NCBI GenBank assembly: GCA_022605955.1
Contig: JAKCOZ010000015.1
Location: forward strand, 6,267,287 to 6,331,286
Reading direction: 5' to 3'
DNA: 64,000 nucleotides
Origin: Rallus limicola
Lineage: Eukaryota; Chordata; Aves; Gruiformes; Rallidae
How positions within the stretch are numbered: the first letter of the stretch is position 1; every line of letters begins with the position of its first letter. The notes under the pieces are model-generated. The model was not told where the DNA came from, did no database searches, and saw only the letters and a program-made list of their open reading frames with translations. The translations under genes and the position numbers were made by a program. Below, piece after piece: positions 1 to 15,700 of the stretch.

Positions 1-1533
<1,533 letters not shown>

Positions 1534-4500
1534 TGAATCATGGATAGAATCGGGCAGGATGATTTACACAAGCCATGTGCACGTTCCATCCGCTGAGATA
1601 AGGTGTGTCCTGTTAATGGTGTAGAATAAGAAATGCTGTGGGATGCCAGAGATCATTCCTCTTTAAGAATAGGGTATGGGATGCTAACAGCCAGATAGAA
1701 ATGTGTGTCACTGTTATTAATTTTATTGCTGTCATATTTTGCAAAAATCACAGAGACACTTTAGACACAGTTGTTGCTTGACAGGTCTGAATTTCTGTCA
1801 GGAAAGTTCTGTTATCTTTTAGCATGTGGTTCACTGGCAGCATGAGCTGCAGTTTATGCAAGCGTTACAAGAACTGTATGCAAGTACTGTTAGTAGTAGC
1901 CATGATAACACAGAGGCCAGTATCACCTAAGAGCCACAGTATTTACACAGGTTCCTGGGTAGGACAGACGCTCTTAAATTAATCATAACCGTTTACATCT
2001 GAGTTTTCAAGTATTGCTTTTAAAGAAAACAAGTGACTTATGTGATGTAAAGGAAATCAGTTATCACTTTCAGTCCATCTAAAATGTAATTATTCTACTC
2101 TTTGATGGATATAACATGGGGAAAACAATCCTACCCATTTATCTAGTGACAGAAGTTGTAATAAGGAATGAAATGGGGGTGTGTTTTGTTCTAATGGAAG
2201 CTAACCCTGTCTGAACAAGTTGTGATGCTGAGTTTGTCCAGTAAAAAATTAAACAGGTATTTGTCTCGATATTGCATTTTACTCATGATTTGTAATTCTT
2301 GCTCTGTCCACAAATATCTGTACTGTTCTATAATTTAATTTTGCTGCAGTCATATCATATGGATGTTTTCAAAGTTGGCTTTGTGAAGTTATTATTCAGT
2401 TACTGTAGCCTGTGGAAATGGTATAGCTGTTTTTTCAGCTGGAAATAGCTCAACAGAGTCGCTTTCAAACTTTTTTGGGTTCAACAGTGAGGTCTGTGGA
2501 CTGAAATCTTTGCTCATAGGTGGAAAAACAGACATACAAATGATTTGCAAACTGAATGCATTCAAGTTAGTCCAACTATGTAGATCCAGTAACTTTTCTT
2601 GGTCGCTTCCCTGTGTATCACTGCTCCGTTTCTGTAAAAACTTACCTGTTTTATCAGGGTGTTCTGTCTGAAGGGTCTTGATAAAGTTTGTCTGTTGGAC
2701 CTTACTGCTGATAAATGCATAGTGTTTGGAGGATTTGGGGAGTGCTTACTTTCTTTGGATTCAAAGAGCTATTCTGTTTTACGTTGCACCACTGTTGACC
2801 CTACAAGATGAGGAGGTGGTTTTGTTGTCCTCTGCTACTCCCTCAGTACATAATCTAGGGCAGGTTTTAAAATTTTTAGGTGCACAAGAGTGTTCTTTGA
2901 GTCTATTTTCTGTTGAACTGTTATATTTCGAACTCACTTCCATCACACAGTGCAGTGGGTGCAGTTTATATCGCTGACTTTGAAGACTGTGTAACGGCTT
3001 TTAAGGTGTCTGGCTACTTTCCAGCTGTGTCTGGCAGAATATGGACGCATTAGATCTGTTAGGATCAGTGATCGTTGGGTTGTTTTAACGACTTGATACG
3101 TTGCATTCTAAAATCTGCAACAAAAGCAGTGTGAGAGGTTTCATAGGGCATGTATGGCCTATTCTGGTAATTAGAATATTTGACTGTTCTGTTGAGAAGT
3201 TACTTGTCTTCCAGCACTCCAAGAGATTTTGTAGATGATTGTTGGGTTTGTCCATAAAAATGACTTCTAGTAACAGAAGAATTTCCTTTCCTCCTGTCTA
3301 GTAAAGTTTGACTAGTGCCACTGCTCTGCTGTATGAAAATAGACTTGTAAAGTTTCATGTCATCCAACCTTAAATTTACCCTGGTGATGTCATAATTGTG
3401 TTTTAATTCTATATCAAAAATGACTGATGTTAGGCTAATAAATTTGAGTGTGATAGGGAAACTAGTCAATCTTGCTCTTCTTTAAAAGGATTGCTCTTTA
3501 AATGTTGATTCATTAAGAGCATTTAATTGAAGGGTTTGCTCTGAGGTTTCCATGGAAACATTACCTCCCTACGTGCTTAGTGCAGACCACATTTTCCTGC
3601 ATTGAAGCAATACAATTTCCAGTAAGATGTGGGAGACTTTGCACTGAGTATCTTTTTAACTTGCAACGTTCAGTTTCCTCTTTCAGTGCTGTGCTGTTGA
3701 CCTAAGTATTAATACCTTCCTGACGTACTTCACCTTATCTTTTTTTAAATGACTGATAAGAATGTAATTGCAATTCAGTGTGTAACTAGAGTAGGAATCA
3801 TAACACAGATGTAGTTTGTTGCTCAAATTTGACACTAATTGCAGGGATATTAGTCAATGGAGCACCTATTTCTGTAACATGAGGTGCATCAGGCAATGAT
3901 AAATGTTCTACATATTCCTTAGCATGACAATTTACTCAGTAAACACCAAAATTAGCAAATGTTTCTCTTCTATCTTGAAATTACAGTAAATTTCAGACAT
4001 CTGCTTTTTCCACATCTGGCTTTAATTTAGGTCCTGCAGAACATTTTTTGTTCCTTTAATACCAGTTAGATATTTATGTACAGCTTCAACAAGGGACGCT
4101 GATGACATGCATGGCTTTGAAGGCCAATAGAAGCTGTGGGAAACTCCCACATCAGCACTTAGGCCTGGTTTCCACTGGATACAGTTTGCTTTGGGAGCTG
4201 CCCAAGCTCATGTAAAAATGGCACTTCTATTTTCCAGATCACTTTGTCTCCTTGCTGCTAACCTCAACTTTTTGATGCTTGTTCAATGTGTAGTCAGGTT
4301 TAGTAGCTGGGCTTGAAATAGAGGAGGCCTCTGTGTGTCTTGAATTATTCATCAGAAAGTAGGGGCACTGATCTGGAGGCAGAACAATGATGACCTGAAT
4401 GACTTCCAGTTCAAAACTTGGCTGGGCTGCCCAGTGATGGTTGCGAATCACCACCATGCATCTCTAAAACCACTGGTTTGCTTGCCATGTGTGCCAGCCT

Positions 4501-6144
4501 TAACCCTGCAAAGTATATTGGGTTTTGCTGGTGTGGAGAGCTGCCTGTGTTTAATTTTGTCTAAAATTATAGCTTTCCTGATATGCACTTGACTACTCAG
4601 AATTAAAGATTAATTTTTACTGATGTGCCACGCTTCTGGAAGTGAAAACTCACACATTAATAAAGCCCATAACCTGCATTACTCCATAGCTGTGGAAGAT
4701 ATTTTCCCATTTGAAGTATTTTCTGAGAACCTTGCTTCTTTCAGGGTACTCATATTCAGGTTGCCCTTTTTCTTCAGAAGCAACTGAAGATACAGGAGTG
4801 AAGCATCTATTGAAATGTATTGATAGAAGGGGTGATAATAGGGGCAAAGTGAAATTGTTCCATAAATTCACTGTAGTGTGTACAGTTGAACTTCTATATA
4901 AGGCTTTTTCAGCTATATCCTTTTTCAGAAGTAGAGAAACTTAATTTCTTTCTGCTCTTAGTAAGACCCAAGTATTAAACATGTTTTTTGTCTTTGGATT
5001 TCAATTCCTAAATTACTTGGATACTTCGTCAAGATGCAAGGAAACCTAAGTACATTAATAAAAATTTTCACTTTGATTAAAACACAAGAAGAAGTGGCAG
5101 AACTCTTCCAGTCTAAAAAGACTGTAAAGAATTTTGGAAGAAATTTATTCCAGAATAGAGTTTGTATTTCTGAATATGATTGTAAAGATCAGATATTGGT
5201 GCCAGCAGGTTATGATGTTTGTGCTTTTTGCCTTCAGTAATGTTGTGCTTCAGGTTTTTTGTCCCATATAATGTGGTCCATAGTATCTGTAGTTCCTATG
5301 GCAAGTTCTTGTGGTCAGCAAATGCACCCTACTTGGTATTTGTACATCCTGCTGTGCTGGTTTTCTGTATGCCCAACAATGCAGATTAGAACCCTTGTCC
5401 CATGGAAGGGTAGGACTCATTAAAAAAAAAAATCATGATAGTAAAATACTTTGGGCTCTTTCAATAGGAGAGAATATAGAAAATCCTTTTTTATTCTGAT
5501 TCTTCGCTTATTTGAACTTTTATTTTCCAGCCATTTTTGGGGGAACAGGACTTAGTTGTATAATAGGCAGCTGATATTAACAGCAAACTTTATCCAAATT
5601 TGGAAGAAAATTCAGAATTTGCAATTTTCCAATGTGCTTTGCTATTAAAAATATACTGCTTGTTTCTGATTCTGCCTCATATTAAGCCACATATTTGATG
5701 CTGAAACAATTAACAGATGAATAGCCAAAAAAACTCCAAACAAAACAGAAAAACCCAATTTCAACAATGTAATGGTAAGTTCTGTAGCTGCTGCTTTTTC
5801 TGTTAACCAAGCAGTATTCAGAATTGAATTTTACTTCATGTTACAAAAATTTCCACCCAAAAATATTACTGATGGGTATGCCAAAATTAATACTTGAGAT
5901 TTTTCTGTGTAAGGTAGCTTTTTTTGTTTTCCTTCATGTTTTTAATCTGGTGCGTTTCTGGAGAAATTCACTTTGACAGATTCAGGTCTGCCCTGGAATC
6001 TTTCTTAAGAGATTAAGAGATTAATCTGTGTTCTATCAGGAGGTGGGTTGGATTTTTCTTGTTGAGCTTTCTCATGATGTCGATTAGTGTCATCATTTTT
6101 CTTCCTTCATCAAGCAGTATTTCCAGATCTTCAAGTAATGGTGA

Positions 6145-6167
6145 TTTTTTTTTTTTTTTTTTTTTTT
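6145..6167. repeat. Poly(T) tract, 23 nt
   Basis: Uninterrupted run of 23 T residues. It could be the reverse-strand poly(A) tail of an old retrocopy, but no flanking target duplication or gene-like sequence was seen, so it is listed only as a homopolymer. Confidence 0.9.
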
Positions 6168-9100
6168 CTGCAAAAGAAATTTTCTGTTGAACTCAGTCCA
6201 GATGAGCAAAGGGTCTCTGCTACGGTAGATTTTTAAATGGATGTCAGTTTGAAATGCATTCTGGTTATTATGCTTTGCTGTTACATGCCCAAAATAGACC
6301 TAGTGAGTCTGTCCTTCAGCACAATGTTCTGCTGAATCCATGGTATTTCTGCTGTTGAAATTTTGCCAAGAAGAGGTAATTGCTACATCAGTACAGAATG
6401 GTTAAAACTGAGGTTTACAGCTTTGAACAAGCCCAAGATGGTCTTTATGCTGACACCTTATGCTGCTCTTTGAAGAATTTAGAAGTCTCTGTGAAGTGTT
6501 TCCTCTGTTTCATACCACAGCATGATTGCTTTGTCATTCCCCTGATAATTCTACTCATAACATCAATTATTATTAGTAGTAATACACAAATGCTCTTCCT
6601 AGGACTTAGATCAGCAACTGATGAGCACAAACACTCATATTTCCTGGTATATTCAAATAAATGTACGTTTGTCCCTTCAGGACAGGGAGGGCCATGTGCA
6701 GTCATTGTACTTAGTTGAAGCCAAGGGAAGGAAGGGGAAAGGAAAGTTAGCTGGAGGCTTGTAGAGAACGGAGAGGTTTCTTTGAGCGTATCGTACCACA
6801 GGAGTGCTTCAAGGAAGGTCTCAAGGATGAGAGCCTGCCAGTCACCTGAGCAGACAGCCCTCTAAGTCCAGAGCTTGGAGTGTTACAAACATACTTTCAT
6901 TGGTCAAACCATTTGAATTCCAAAGAGAGATTTTTAGAAGTGAGGGCAGCTACAGAAACACTACCCATATCACTTCGAATGAATGCATTTACATTGTCAT
7001 AAGCATCCTATGTCACTTTGGCTCAGAAACATGAAGTGAACTTATATTTTTGGTTGCAAGCTTTGACTTCTAAACGCTTCCATCCATCAATGAAAAGCAC
7101 TACTGATTAGCTGCATGGATAACTTCTATAGTTATTAGTCAAATTAAATGAAGCTCTGGAAGTTCAAATGCAGGAATTAATACTTGGGGCAGAGATAGAG
7201 GAAATGATGGCTATTCAGTGTAAATATTTATTTTCTTTTAAATTTCAGTCGCTGTTGATAAGCTGTTTGGTTTTTGTTTGTTTTGAAATTTCAAATCTAT
7301 GGAAAAAAAATTGGACTAAAACCACTGAAGGAAATGGAATTAATGGTGTTTGGGTTAGCAACAGATGGTAATTTTTTTAAACTTCTTATGTATTTAACTA
7401 TGAATTGCTGTCGTAGTGCCAAAACACTGATAGAGTTTAAATCTATCTCTGTATAAAATTTCAGAGTAAATCTTGCATAGCTATAAAATGGAAAGTACTG
7501 CTATGAATAAACTTATAATCTCATCAGTTTTTATGTGAGGGGAAAAAGCTATGCAACAAATAGCAGGCAGTACCTCATTTTATATGAGCTGTAAAAAAAA
7601 TTAGCCTTAGTAATGTAGCACCTTCCCAGGTGCTATGAAACTGCTGTAGCATTAATATTTAGTCTGTGTTCTTCATAATGCTTGTGCAGCTTTTGAGTAC
7701 TGGCTTGTGTAGGTAATAATTCAGCATTCTTTGTCCTCTTAATAACAGTATTGATCATATCAGACCTTCTCTACCAAGAGCATCGTAGCTCAGTGTCTGT
7801 TACTAACAGTAACAGCACCTCAGGTATGATTTTAAAGGTATCAACTGATAATTGATTGATACAGAAATGCTTGCGTCTCTATTGCATGATATTATTTTTA
7901 TTATACTATTTCTTAATAATATAGCATATTATTGTATCATTTTCCACATTTCCATTTCACCTGCCCTCTATATCGTTAAGGAAATACTATCCCAAATGTT
8001 TTGGCTGCTCCATCAGCAGAACAGACACAAAAACTAATTGTCCAGGCACAAAATGTGATCCTGTATAACCTAAAGGTAAAGAGAGGTGGTCAAAAGAGTT
8101 GAAAAAGTAACTAGTTTGTCCATGGAGATAGAGTTTTGCAAAATTATTTTCCTGCATCTCCCTAATGATCATCCAGAGTTTTAAGGTAAAGCAGTGCTGA
8201 ACAGCCATTCCTAAAACCCAATACAGAATCACTGCTGTATCACTTCAAAACAGTGGAGTTAGGAACATGGATTTCCTATAAATTCTGGCCTAATTTTCTA
8301 GGAGTCTCACACCTTAAAATTCTTGGGGACTTATACACTGAGTTCCTAAAATCTTTCTTCATAATTGGATCCAAATATTTCTGGTTCATATCTGTTCTCT
8401 GTAATTGTTTAACTGTGATTGGGATCTGATTTTCTCTGCAAGGGCAGCACTAAGTTATTGCTGTGATAAAGAAAAAGAGAGTTATTGAGTGATTGTGATC
8501 TTGTTCTGTAGAAAAAATGTCTTAATGTGTCCTTCTGCTCTCAGCTTCTTTGTTGCCCCAGATACTGAAATAATGCATTTTTATGCCCACAGATAAAAAA
8601 ATGATGAGACATAAGCTTCTTAAAATTCAAGCTGTGTCAAGGGGAAGGCAAGGAAAGGCAGCATAGCTTAATGGTGAACCCCTCTGCTCCAAAAATTCTC
8701 TGCAGTTTCTTGCACCACTTCTTTGTGAGAATAGAGGTGCTGATGAAATTGTCAGGTCTCCTTTACCCATTTGAATCATACATAGATGTGTCACTCCTTA
8801 GAGTGACTAAGTGCTCTTAAAATCACAGTGTATTCAAACTCTCTTTATCTGCTAACGTAATTCTTGATGTCTCGCTATAAGGAAGCCCAGAAGAGCTGTA
8901 TCACTTTGAGTAGTAGCAGGAAAAACAATGCTTAAAATTCCTGAAGTAACCTCAGAAAGCTGTATCCATCAGAATGCAGTTCCTCTGCCGGAATTGTGGC
9001 AAGGACCGGAAAGTCAGTAAGCAAGAAACTGAAATTCATGATGTAATGTTAAAGATACTGAGAGGAGGGAATGAGTGTGTATCTGGAGATGGAAAGATAA

Positions 9101-12100
9101 TCCTCTTGGTGTAGGGCTTTTAGCCTCCTCTCTCTGCCTTCCTAGGGTGCTGACTTTTTCTTTGCCCTCGCTCTGATCAGTTTTTATTTCTTGTGGATTT
9201 TAGGATTTGGTAGGTGGTGAGGACAAAAGTTGCATTTTCCAATATATCCAGCAATTTTTGGCAGAGGAGGCTTTATAAAAACAAAACTATCTTTTGGTCT
9301 AGGTCACAATTTTGAACAAGGTGTGTATCACTGCTAAAACAGTATTTGGCAAATTAAGATGATAACTGGCATTATTTCTTTTTTGTGGGGAGTGGGAGGA
9401 TAAGGGAAGGGGGCATGGATGTTCTGGAATGATTCTTCCAACTTGTGTTGACTGCTTTTCATCTAAAGGAAAAATCTCCAGTAAAGAATGGAGAAGTAAA
9501 ATAGTTTGGGTATTAAATCTCTTCCATTCCAATGCGTTTTGTTACAATGAAGAATGAATAGACTGTTCAAGATGCACTGTATTATTCTCATGTGAAGAAT
9601 TAGAAATTACACAACACAGACAAACATGCTGATAAACTTTGGTTTATAATTAAGAACATAAATTATACAATGTGCATCTCAGTGCAAGTCAACAGTTGCA
9701 GAGTAAATGGGCCCCTGTAGGTCATTCGAGTAAAAAAGGGAAAAAAAGTTTGCTGCTGGACAAATTACTACCAGATGGAGATTTCAATAAACACATACTG
9801 TTGTAGCCTTACCCAAAGGTGCTATGAATTTCTTGAGGCGAGTCTGCCTCTGCAGTCACTAAACAGTTGAATGTGTGAATGTTAATTGAGTTACTGTATT
9901 ATATATGAATACACTCCATCCCCTGGTTTTTCATGTACTTTGTTCATCTTGTAGAGGATTGAATGTTGTCCGCAAGAGTATTTAATTAACGACTGTGTTT
10001 ACATTCTTCTGACAGTCTATAGTTCCTCTGGAAATGTCTCTAAAACTTGGCATAGCAGAGTTGTGCAAAAGAAATTGTGCTGTCAATTATCACATACACA
10101 TGTACACTGGCATTTTATTATTCTCACTGTGTACTTCTGACTGCAAGACCTTTCTGTGCAAACAGTAGTAGCTTTTTTCCAATTTCGTCAACTATTGATT
10201 TTCCTGTAAATATAGGTGGAACTAATAAGTGGTAATAAATGAAGGTGATGCAATGCAAAGAGTTGTTGAAAAATCCTGCAGACTTATCACAAGTGCTCTT
10301 TAATGCCAGTGATTGCTAAGTCATGTTCGGAGGAAATTAAGCATCACACCATTTAATTACAAAACATCAACATAAAGACCTACTCCTATATGGAAAACCC
10401 TCCGTAAATGACTTCTCAACTTAAGTTTTCAGCATGCCTTAGGGTTTGTTTCTTTATAAAGTATGGAATAAATTTACCAGCATGATTGTTTAAAGATTTA
10501 CATCCATATTGCTACTCGAATGCAAACTTTGTTAGCTAAACTTGACACTAATTTTGCAGAGACTTATAAACCAGGCACATTTGAATAGCTTTTAAAATTA
10601 GTACTACTCTTGCTCTTAGTGGCCTGAGTTTTCTTTCTGTTTGACTCTGAGTATGTTCCTGGTCTGTGCACTGTAGTGAGCATCTCGACAAAGTGCTGGT
10701 ATTTCCTTTGCCTTATTCTGGTTCAGGTTCTCCACGAGTTTCCTTTTTATAGCGTGTTTGTCTTGAACACATTATAACTTGGCTTCTAGCTGAAATCTGC
10801 TATGCAGCATACTTGTTTTTATGGAATTGGCTGAAGTCCTGGAGAGCCCACCTGATAGCTTAGGAGTGATAAAAATTAATGACCAATTCCATATTTCAGC
10901 CCCAGATTTGATTCCAAGATTAGCCTACTTGTGTCTGAGAAGATAAGGACTGCTTATCTTATCGCTTCAGTGTTACATTTATCTTAGCAGTGACTTTTCT
11001 TTGTTGATTTAAGTGCGAACTGACCAAAGGTCATCTTCTAAACGAAAGTTGTCTGACCTCATGAAGGGACATCAAAAAAAGTCTGCAGTGTTATGTACAT
11101 AATAAAAAATTTTCCCAGAGGAAAAGGGGACTGTCACGTTTAAAAGTTTTAGGATAGGTTTCTGTTTTCTTGGTCTCAACCTTTTAAACCCCACTCTAGA
11201 TATTAATTAATGAATGTGCTTCAAATTAGCAATAAGTTGTTGCATTCTCTAGGCATTGAGTCTGGGGCATTGAAACTGTGCTTCATGTGAAGTGAGAGCA
11301 GCTTCTGAGTTACTGAGGTTTTAATGTTAGTTTCATATACAGGAAAACTTTTGTCATTCTACAGGTGTGAAGATGATTTTTAAAGTCACATGATCGTTAT
11401 GTAGCAACCTTAAAATAATGCAGTTTTATTGGGTAAATATGAATGGTTTTGATAAGGAGAAAGTACTAGGCCATGAAATCTAACAGCATAGAAAATTCAG
11501 GCTGAGCTGCAAGCCTTAGAAGTGAAAATTGTGGCTAAAACGTAAGAATATATATGAAGGAAATATTACTAGTTTTGTCTTGAACTTTCTCACCCCATTA
11601 GCACTTTGGCACCAAAGGCAGAAGGCCAAGTTCAAGTCCTTAGACCCTGTTGTTCATTTTGATCCTCTCTGAGAATGTGAAAGATGAAAATCAAATTTTG
11701 CATGTAGTCACTGGTTTTCAGTAGAAAACGGTTACCTGCATGAGAGTTTAGATCAGATGAAGTGGTCCAGACAGTTTGTGAGCTCTCCATCTTCAGAGCT
11801 AATGAAAATCTGCCTGGGGATGGTCCAGGGTGCTTCAGGTGATGCAGGAGGAGGCTTGGACAAGGTACCATCCAGAAGCCCCTTCGCAGTGATTTGGTGA
11901 GTCTGGGAATTGCCTGTCTCTAGTTTCAAAGGGCCGTGGGTCTGCTCTTCATAAAATACAGCAATCAATACACCATGTTTGGGAGACTTGGAAGGAACAT
12001 TTAATCCTAAGTATAAGCAATGGGACTGGAGATACCACTTCTCAAATCACAGGGAGAAGGGGAGCACACAGGTCTACTCCAGCAGTATGTATCCCTGTGC

Positions 12101-12747
12101 CCAAACAGAGAAAGCCTGAGGAAAGGGGGGAGGAGCAGATCTGAGAGGTTCTTGTGAGGTAAAAGCAAGCCATGATTCTGTGGTGCTTGAAAAGAAAACC
12201 AAATCTGATTCAGATAATTTTCATCAAATAAATTATTAAGACTTATCAATGAAAATCCTTTCCAAAATCATCTTGGATATGTGTTGTGCTCAGTTACACC
12301 TCCGTGTCCCAATGAGTGTTTCAGTCCTTCTGGAGGTTGTGGGCATTTTAAGACTGCCTAGCTGGGATGTGGAAATTGCTGTGTATAAAGGTGTATGTGC
12401 AGATGCTGCCTTGTTATTGAAGTGTAAAATAGCACAAAATGGTTATTTAATGGCACATGAGACTTTCATAGCAGATTTAAACAAGAAGTGAATTGATTCT
12501 CTGCTAGTTAAAAAACAAAAGGTAATGTAACAAAGCTAGTCTATAGCAAATGAACTTCAAGTAGTGAGGTCGTACAACTAATTTTGGGGAAATATTGTGT
12601 AAGTGCAAGCACATCAGTACTTAAAATGTGAGTTCTGTTAAGTGCCTTGTGTACACAAAATGAATTTCTGTCATTTTAAAGGCCTGACTCAAAACTACCT
12701 GACAAGGAATTTAGTCCCCTGCAAGTTGTGAGATTATGTAGGTTAAT

Positions 12748-12768
12748 GAATAAATAAATAAATAAATA
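12748..12768. repeat. (AAAT)n microsatellite
   Basis: About five tandem copies of a 4-bp AAAT motif in intronic DNA. Confidence 0.9.
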
Positions 12769-15700
12769 CAACCATAGTTTGAAAATAGATTAAAACTGTG
12801 ATTGAGAAGGAAGATGCTTAATAATTTTGTCATAACTAAAGTAGAAAGAAAAGTCACAGAAACAGAGAAGCTATGTGCAAGTAAACCTATAAAGAATTAA
12901 GTAACTGCCTTCCCACCTCTCAAGAGGATAGGGGTTAAGAGATACAGTTTTAAAAGGGTTTATGTTGTTGAAAAGTTTATTTATCTAGTGTCTACTGAGA
13001 CAGTGTGCCAGCAACAGCAAACCCAAAATGCAAGTTAAAAAGAAAAAGGAAAACTAGTACTGGAGGAAGGCATAACAAAGCTATTTAAAATTATTAAAGT
13101 GCAGCAGCTGTTTTTGCTAATGTTTCTTGGTTATTTTAAAAAAAAAATCTAAGTTCTAATTTCCTTTGTCTTCTCACTTTGAGTAACTGTAGTATATGAA
13201 GCTTGCTATCCTATGACTCATTCCTCCCACAAATACTACTTCTTTGAATAGCCCTTGTAAAAACATGCATTTAGTATTAGTTGTCTTAGCTGGCAGTTGT
13301 GTGGACTTTTTTCTTCCTGAGCGAGTGATTTATATGCACTAATCTCTGGCCTTGGCTGTGCCACACATGGTGTGTGCCGGAACAGTGGTAACGCTCTCTA
13401 CCTGTGGCCTCTGCGCTCGCATCTTTGAAACAACAGAGGTGGCTGGTAGAGTGTATCCATCACTGAAAATAGTTTAATCTCTTTCTCACAGGCAATATCT
13501 AATAAATTCTCATAGCTTATATGTGTTTTCAGGGACAGTCAGTCTTGAAACTGGGGCTTGATTTTAATTCTTGGTGGAACTAAAAAAAGGTGATGAACAA
13601 AGAATGGGCGAACCCAAAATAAGATGTTATCCACAGCTTCCAGAAGCAGTGTTTTTGCATGAGTTTGGCTCACCATAAGAAATACTAAAAAGACTTGTGA
13701 AAGCTAAATGACTGAGGTTCATTCAGATAGTGAATTAAAAGAGCATCTGTCGTAGCTTTCATATGTGAATGACTGCTGGGCGGTCTATTTTAACTTTATC
13801 ATTACAGGCAGTCACAGCAGCATTCTAAAGAACAGCCACGGTTGTTGGCTCTCCTGCTTTCATCATACTTCACATTTTCTCTGCTGGCACAATGGAACAG
13901 GCAAACTCCTATGAGAGAATTCTATACTGAATTATATATGCTCTGTGAGTTGGTCCAACTGCGCTAGCACGCATTCATGACAGCGGCACGCAAGGATATT
14001 GATACAGTCATCATCCTCTCCAGCTGTCTTTGGTTCCCCAAAGAGAGGGGTAGATTAACTGGGGACAACCTTTGGATTGAGTCCAGACTGTAAAACACAA
14101 GCTCCTGCTTTTAGATGGATAATGAAATGGTTTAAACCCCGCCATTCTTGGAATTACAGGTTTTGTGTCGATTTGGGCTACTTTTTTGATATTTCTGCTT
14201 TCTGGATTTAATCTGCAGTTTAGAATTTGGCTTAAAATTTTGTTGATTTGTTAATATGTAATTTACTAGTGTTTAGTATGTAGACTTATGCTTGCGGACT
14301 ATATTTTGAATACTCAACAAAGTAAAATCTTGATGATAGCTGGGATGTGTTGATGGAGTTCAAGGAGCTGACTGAATTTTCTTTTTATGCAGTGGAAATT
14401 AGAGGTGGTTATGGGAGATTTTGGGAAAGGAGGTAAAACTTACTGTTAAATATATATTTTAGTTAAATTGAGGTGTAAATGTCAGAAATGTGATTCTTCC
14501 ACTAAACGAAGTTAAACTAAATCAAAGTTGTTCATAAAAATTTATCACTTTTTATAATGTAGCATTAGTAGCATCCTTATCTCATAAGTAATAGCTGGTA
14601 GAGCATGTTACCCAAGTTTTTAGGATGCTACTGGAAAAGGTTGGGGTATTTGGAAGGCTGCCACTCAGTTTCAAGCTCAGTTACAAAAGAAAAAATGTTT
14701 TCATAAAGAAATTTCTAAATTGAAGAGTGAATATTGTGATCAGCCTTTTGCATTCAAAGGAGAATGATGTTCCCAGCTCTAACATAAAAGCCACTATCCT
14801 TCATACTGGTTGTAACATGAGATTTTTTTTACACTTTTCTGTTGAAAAGGAAAAAAACTTGTGGCAGAGAAAATTACTTCTAGAATAGACTGACTGTTTA
14901 GCTGTCTTATTGTAATGTGAAGAGACGGAGGAATAGAATAGAGCAACAACCAGAGAACTGCAACATTTCACTCCGGTACCAAGACGAAATCCACAGTCTT
15001 GATATTTACTGTACTTTTAAAAAAAAATAAATAATTGTTGGGGGGCTCTCCTTAGCATGTGTGTTTCAGGAAGAGTGTCAGGAGTACTCTAATTTCATAT
15101 TTAAATATGGGATCTGATTAATACTTCAGGCATGCCGGAGAGCTATAACATTAAGACTGTTGTTACTATAGTGAGATGCTATTACAGACATCACAAGACT
15201 TGTTATACAAGGAAACATGATTACTTCGGATTAAAGAAGTTGCCAAAGGCTTGAAGGATTTATAGTTGCTGGCACTTTGAGTTATATATAACTTCATTAT
15301 TTTGTTGAAAACATTTAGATCTAGAATTAATGAAGCACAGTAAATGCTGATGAAATGAATCAGCAGGTTTGACAGCTTTTAACTGACACAGTGAAGGATG
15401 AATTTAAATGTAGCATTCTTTACAGCTCAAACTGCCAGATAATGTACAGAAAGTAATAAACTGAGCATTTGCATGGAGAAATGGAAAATAATATTCTTTA
15501 TAACTGGGCTGACGTGCTTCAGAATCCACATGGCCAAGACATCAGTTTATGCATATTTCTTAAATGACTTGCTGTTCGTGTGCATGTGAGGGAGGAAATG
15601 GTCTATTGTGTTTGTAGAGGAGGTGGTCTCCTCTGTGGTCTGACTCTTGGAGACAGAAACTGGTGGGAGCAATCAGCATCTGCAAAGATGGGAGGAGGAA

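Noticed and set aside
5718..5772. Possible mini-exon ending at AATG|GTAAGTT
   Set aside because: The acceptor lacks a polypyrimidine tract and the Gln/Asn/Lys-rich peptide reflects A-rich composition.
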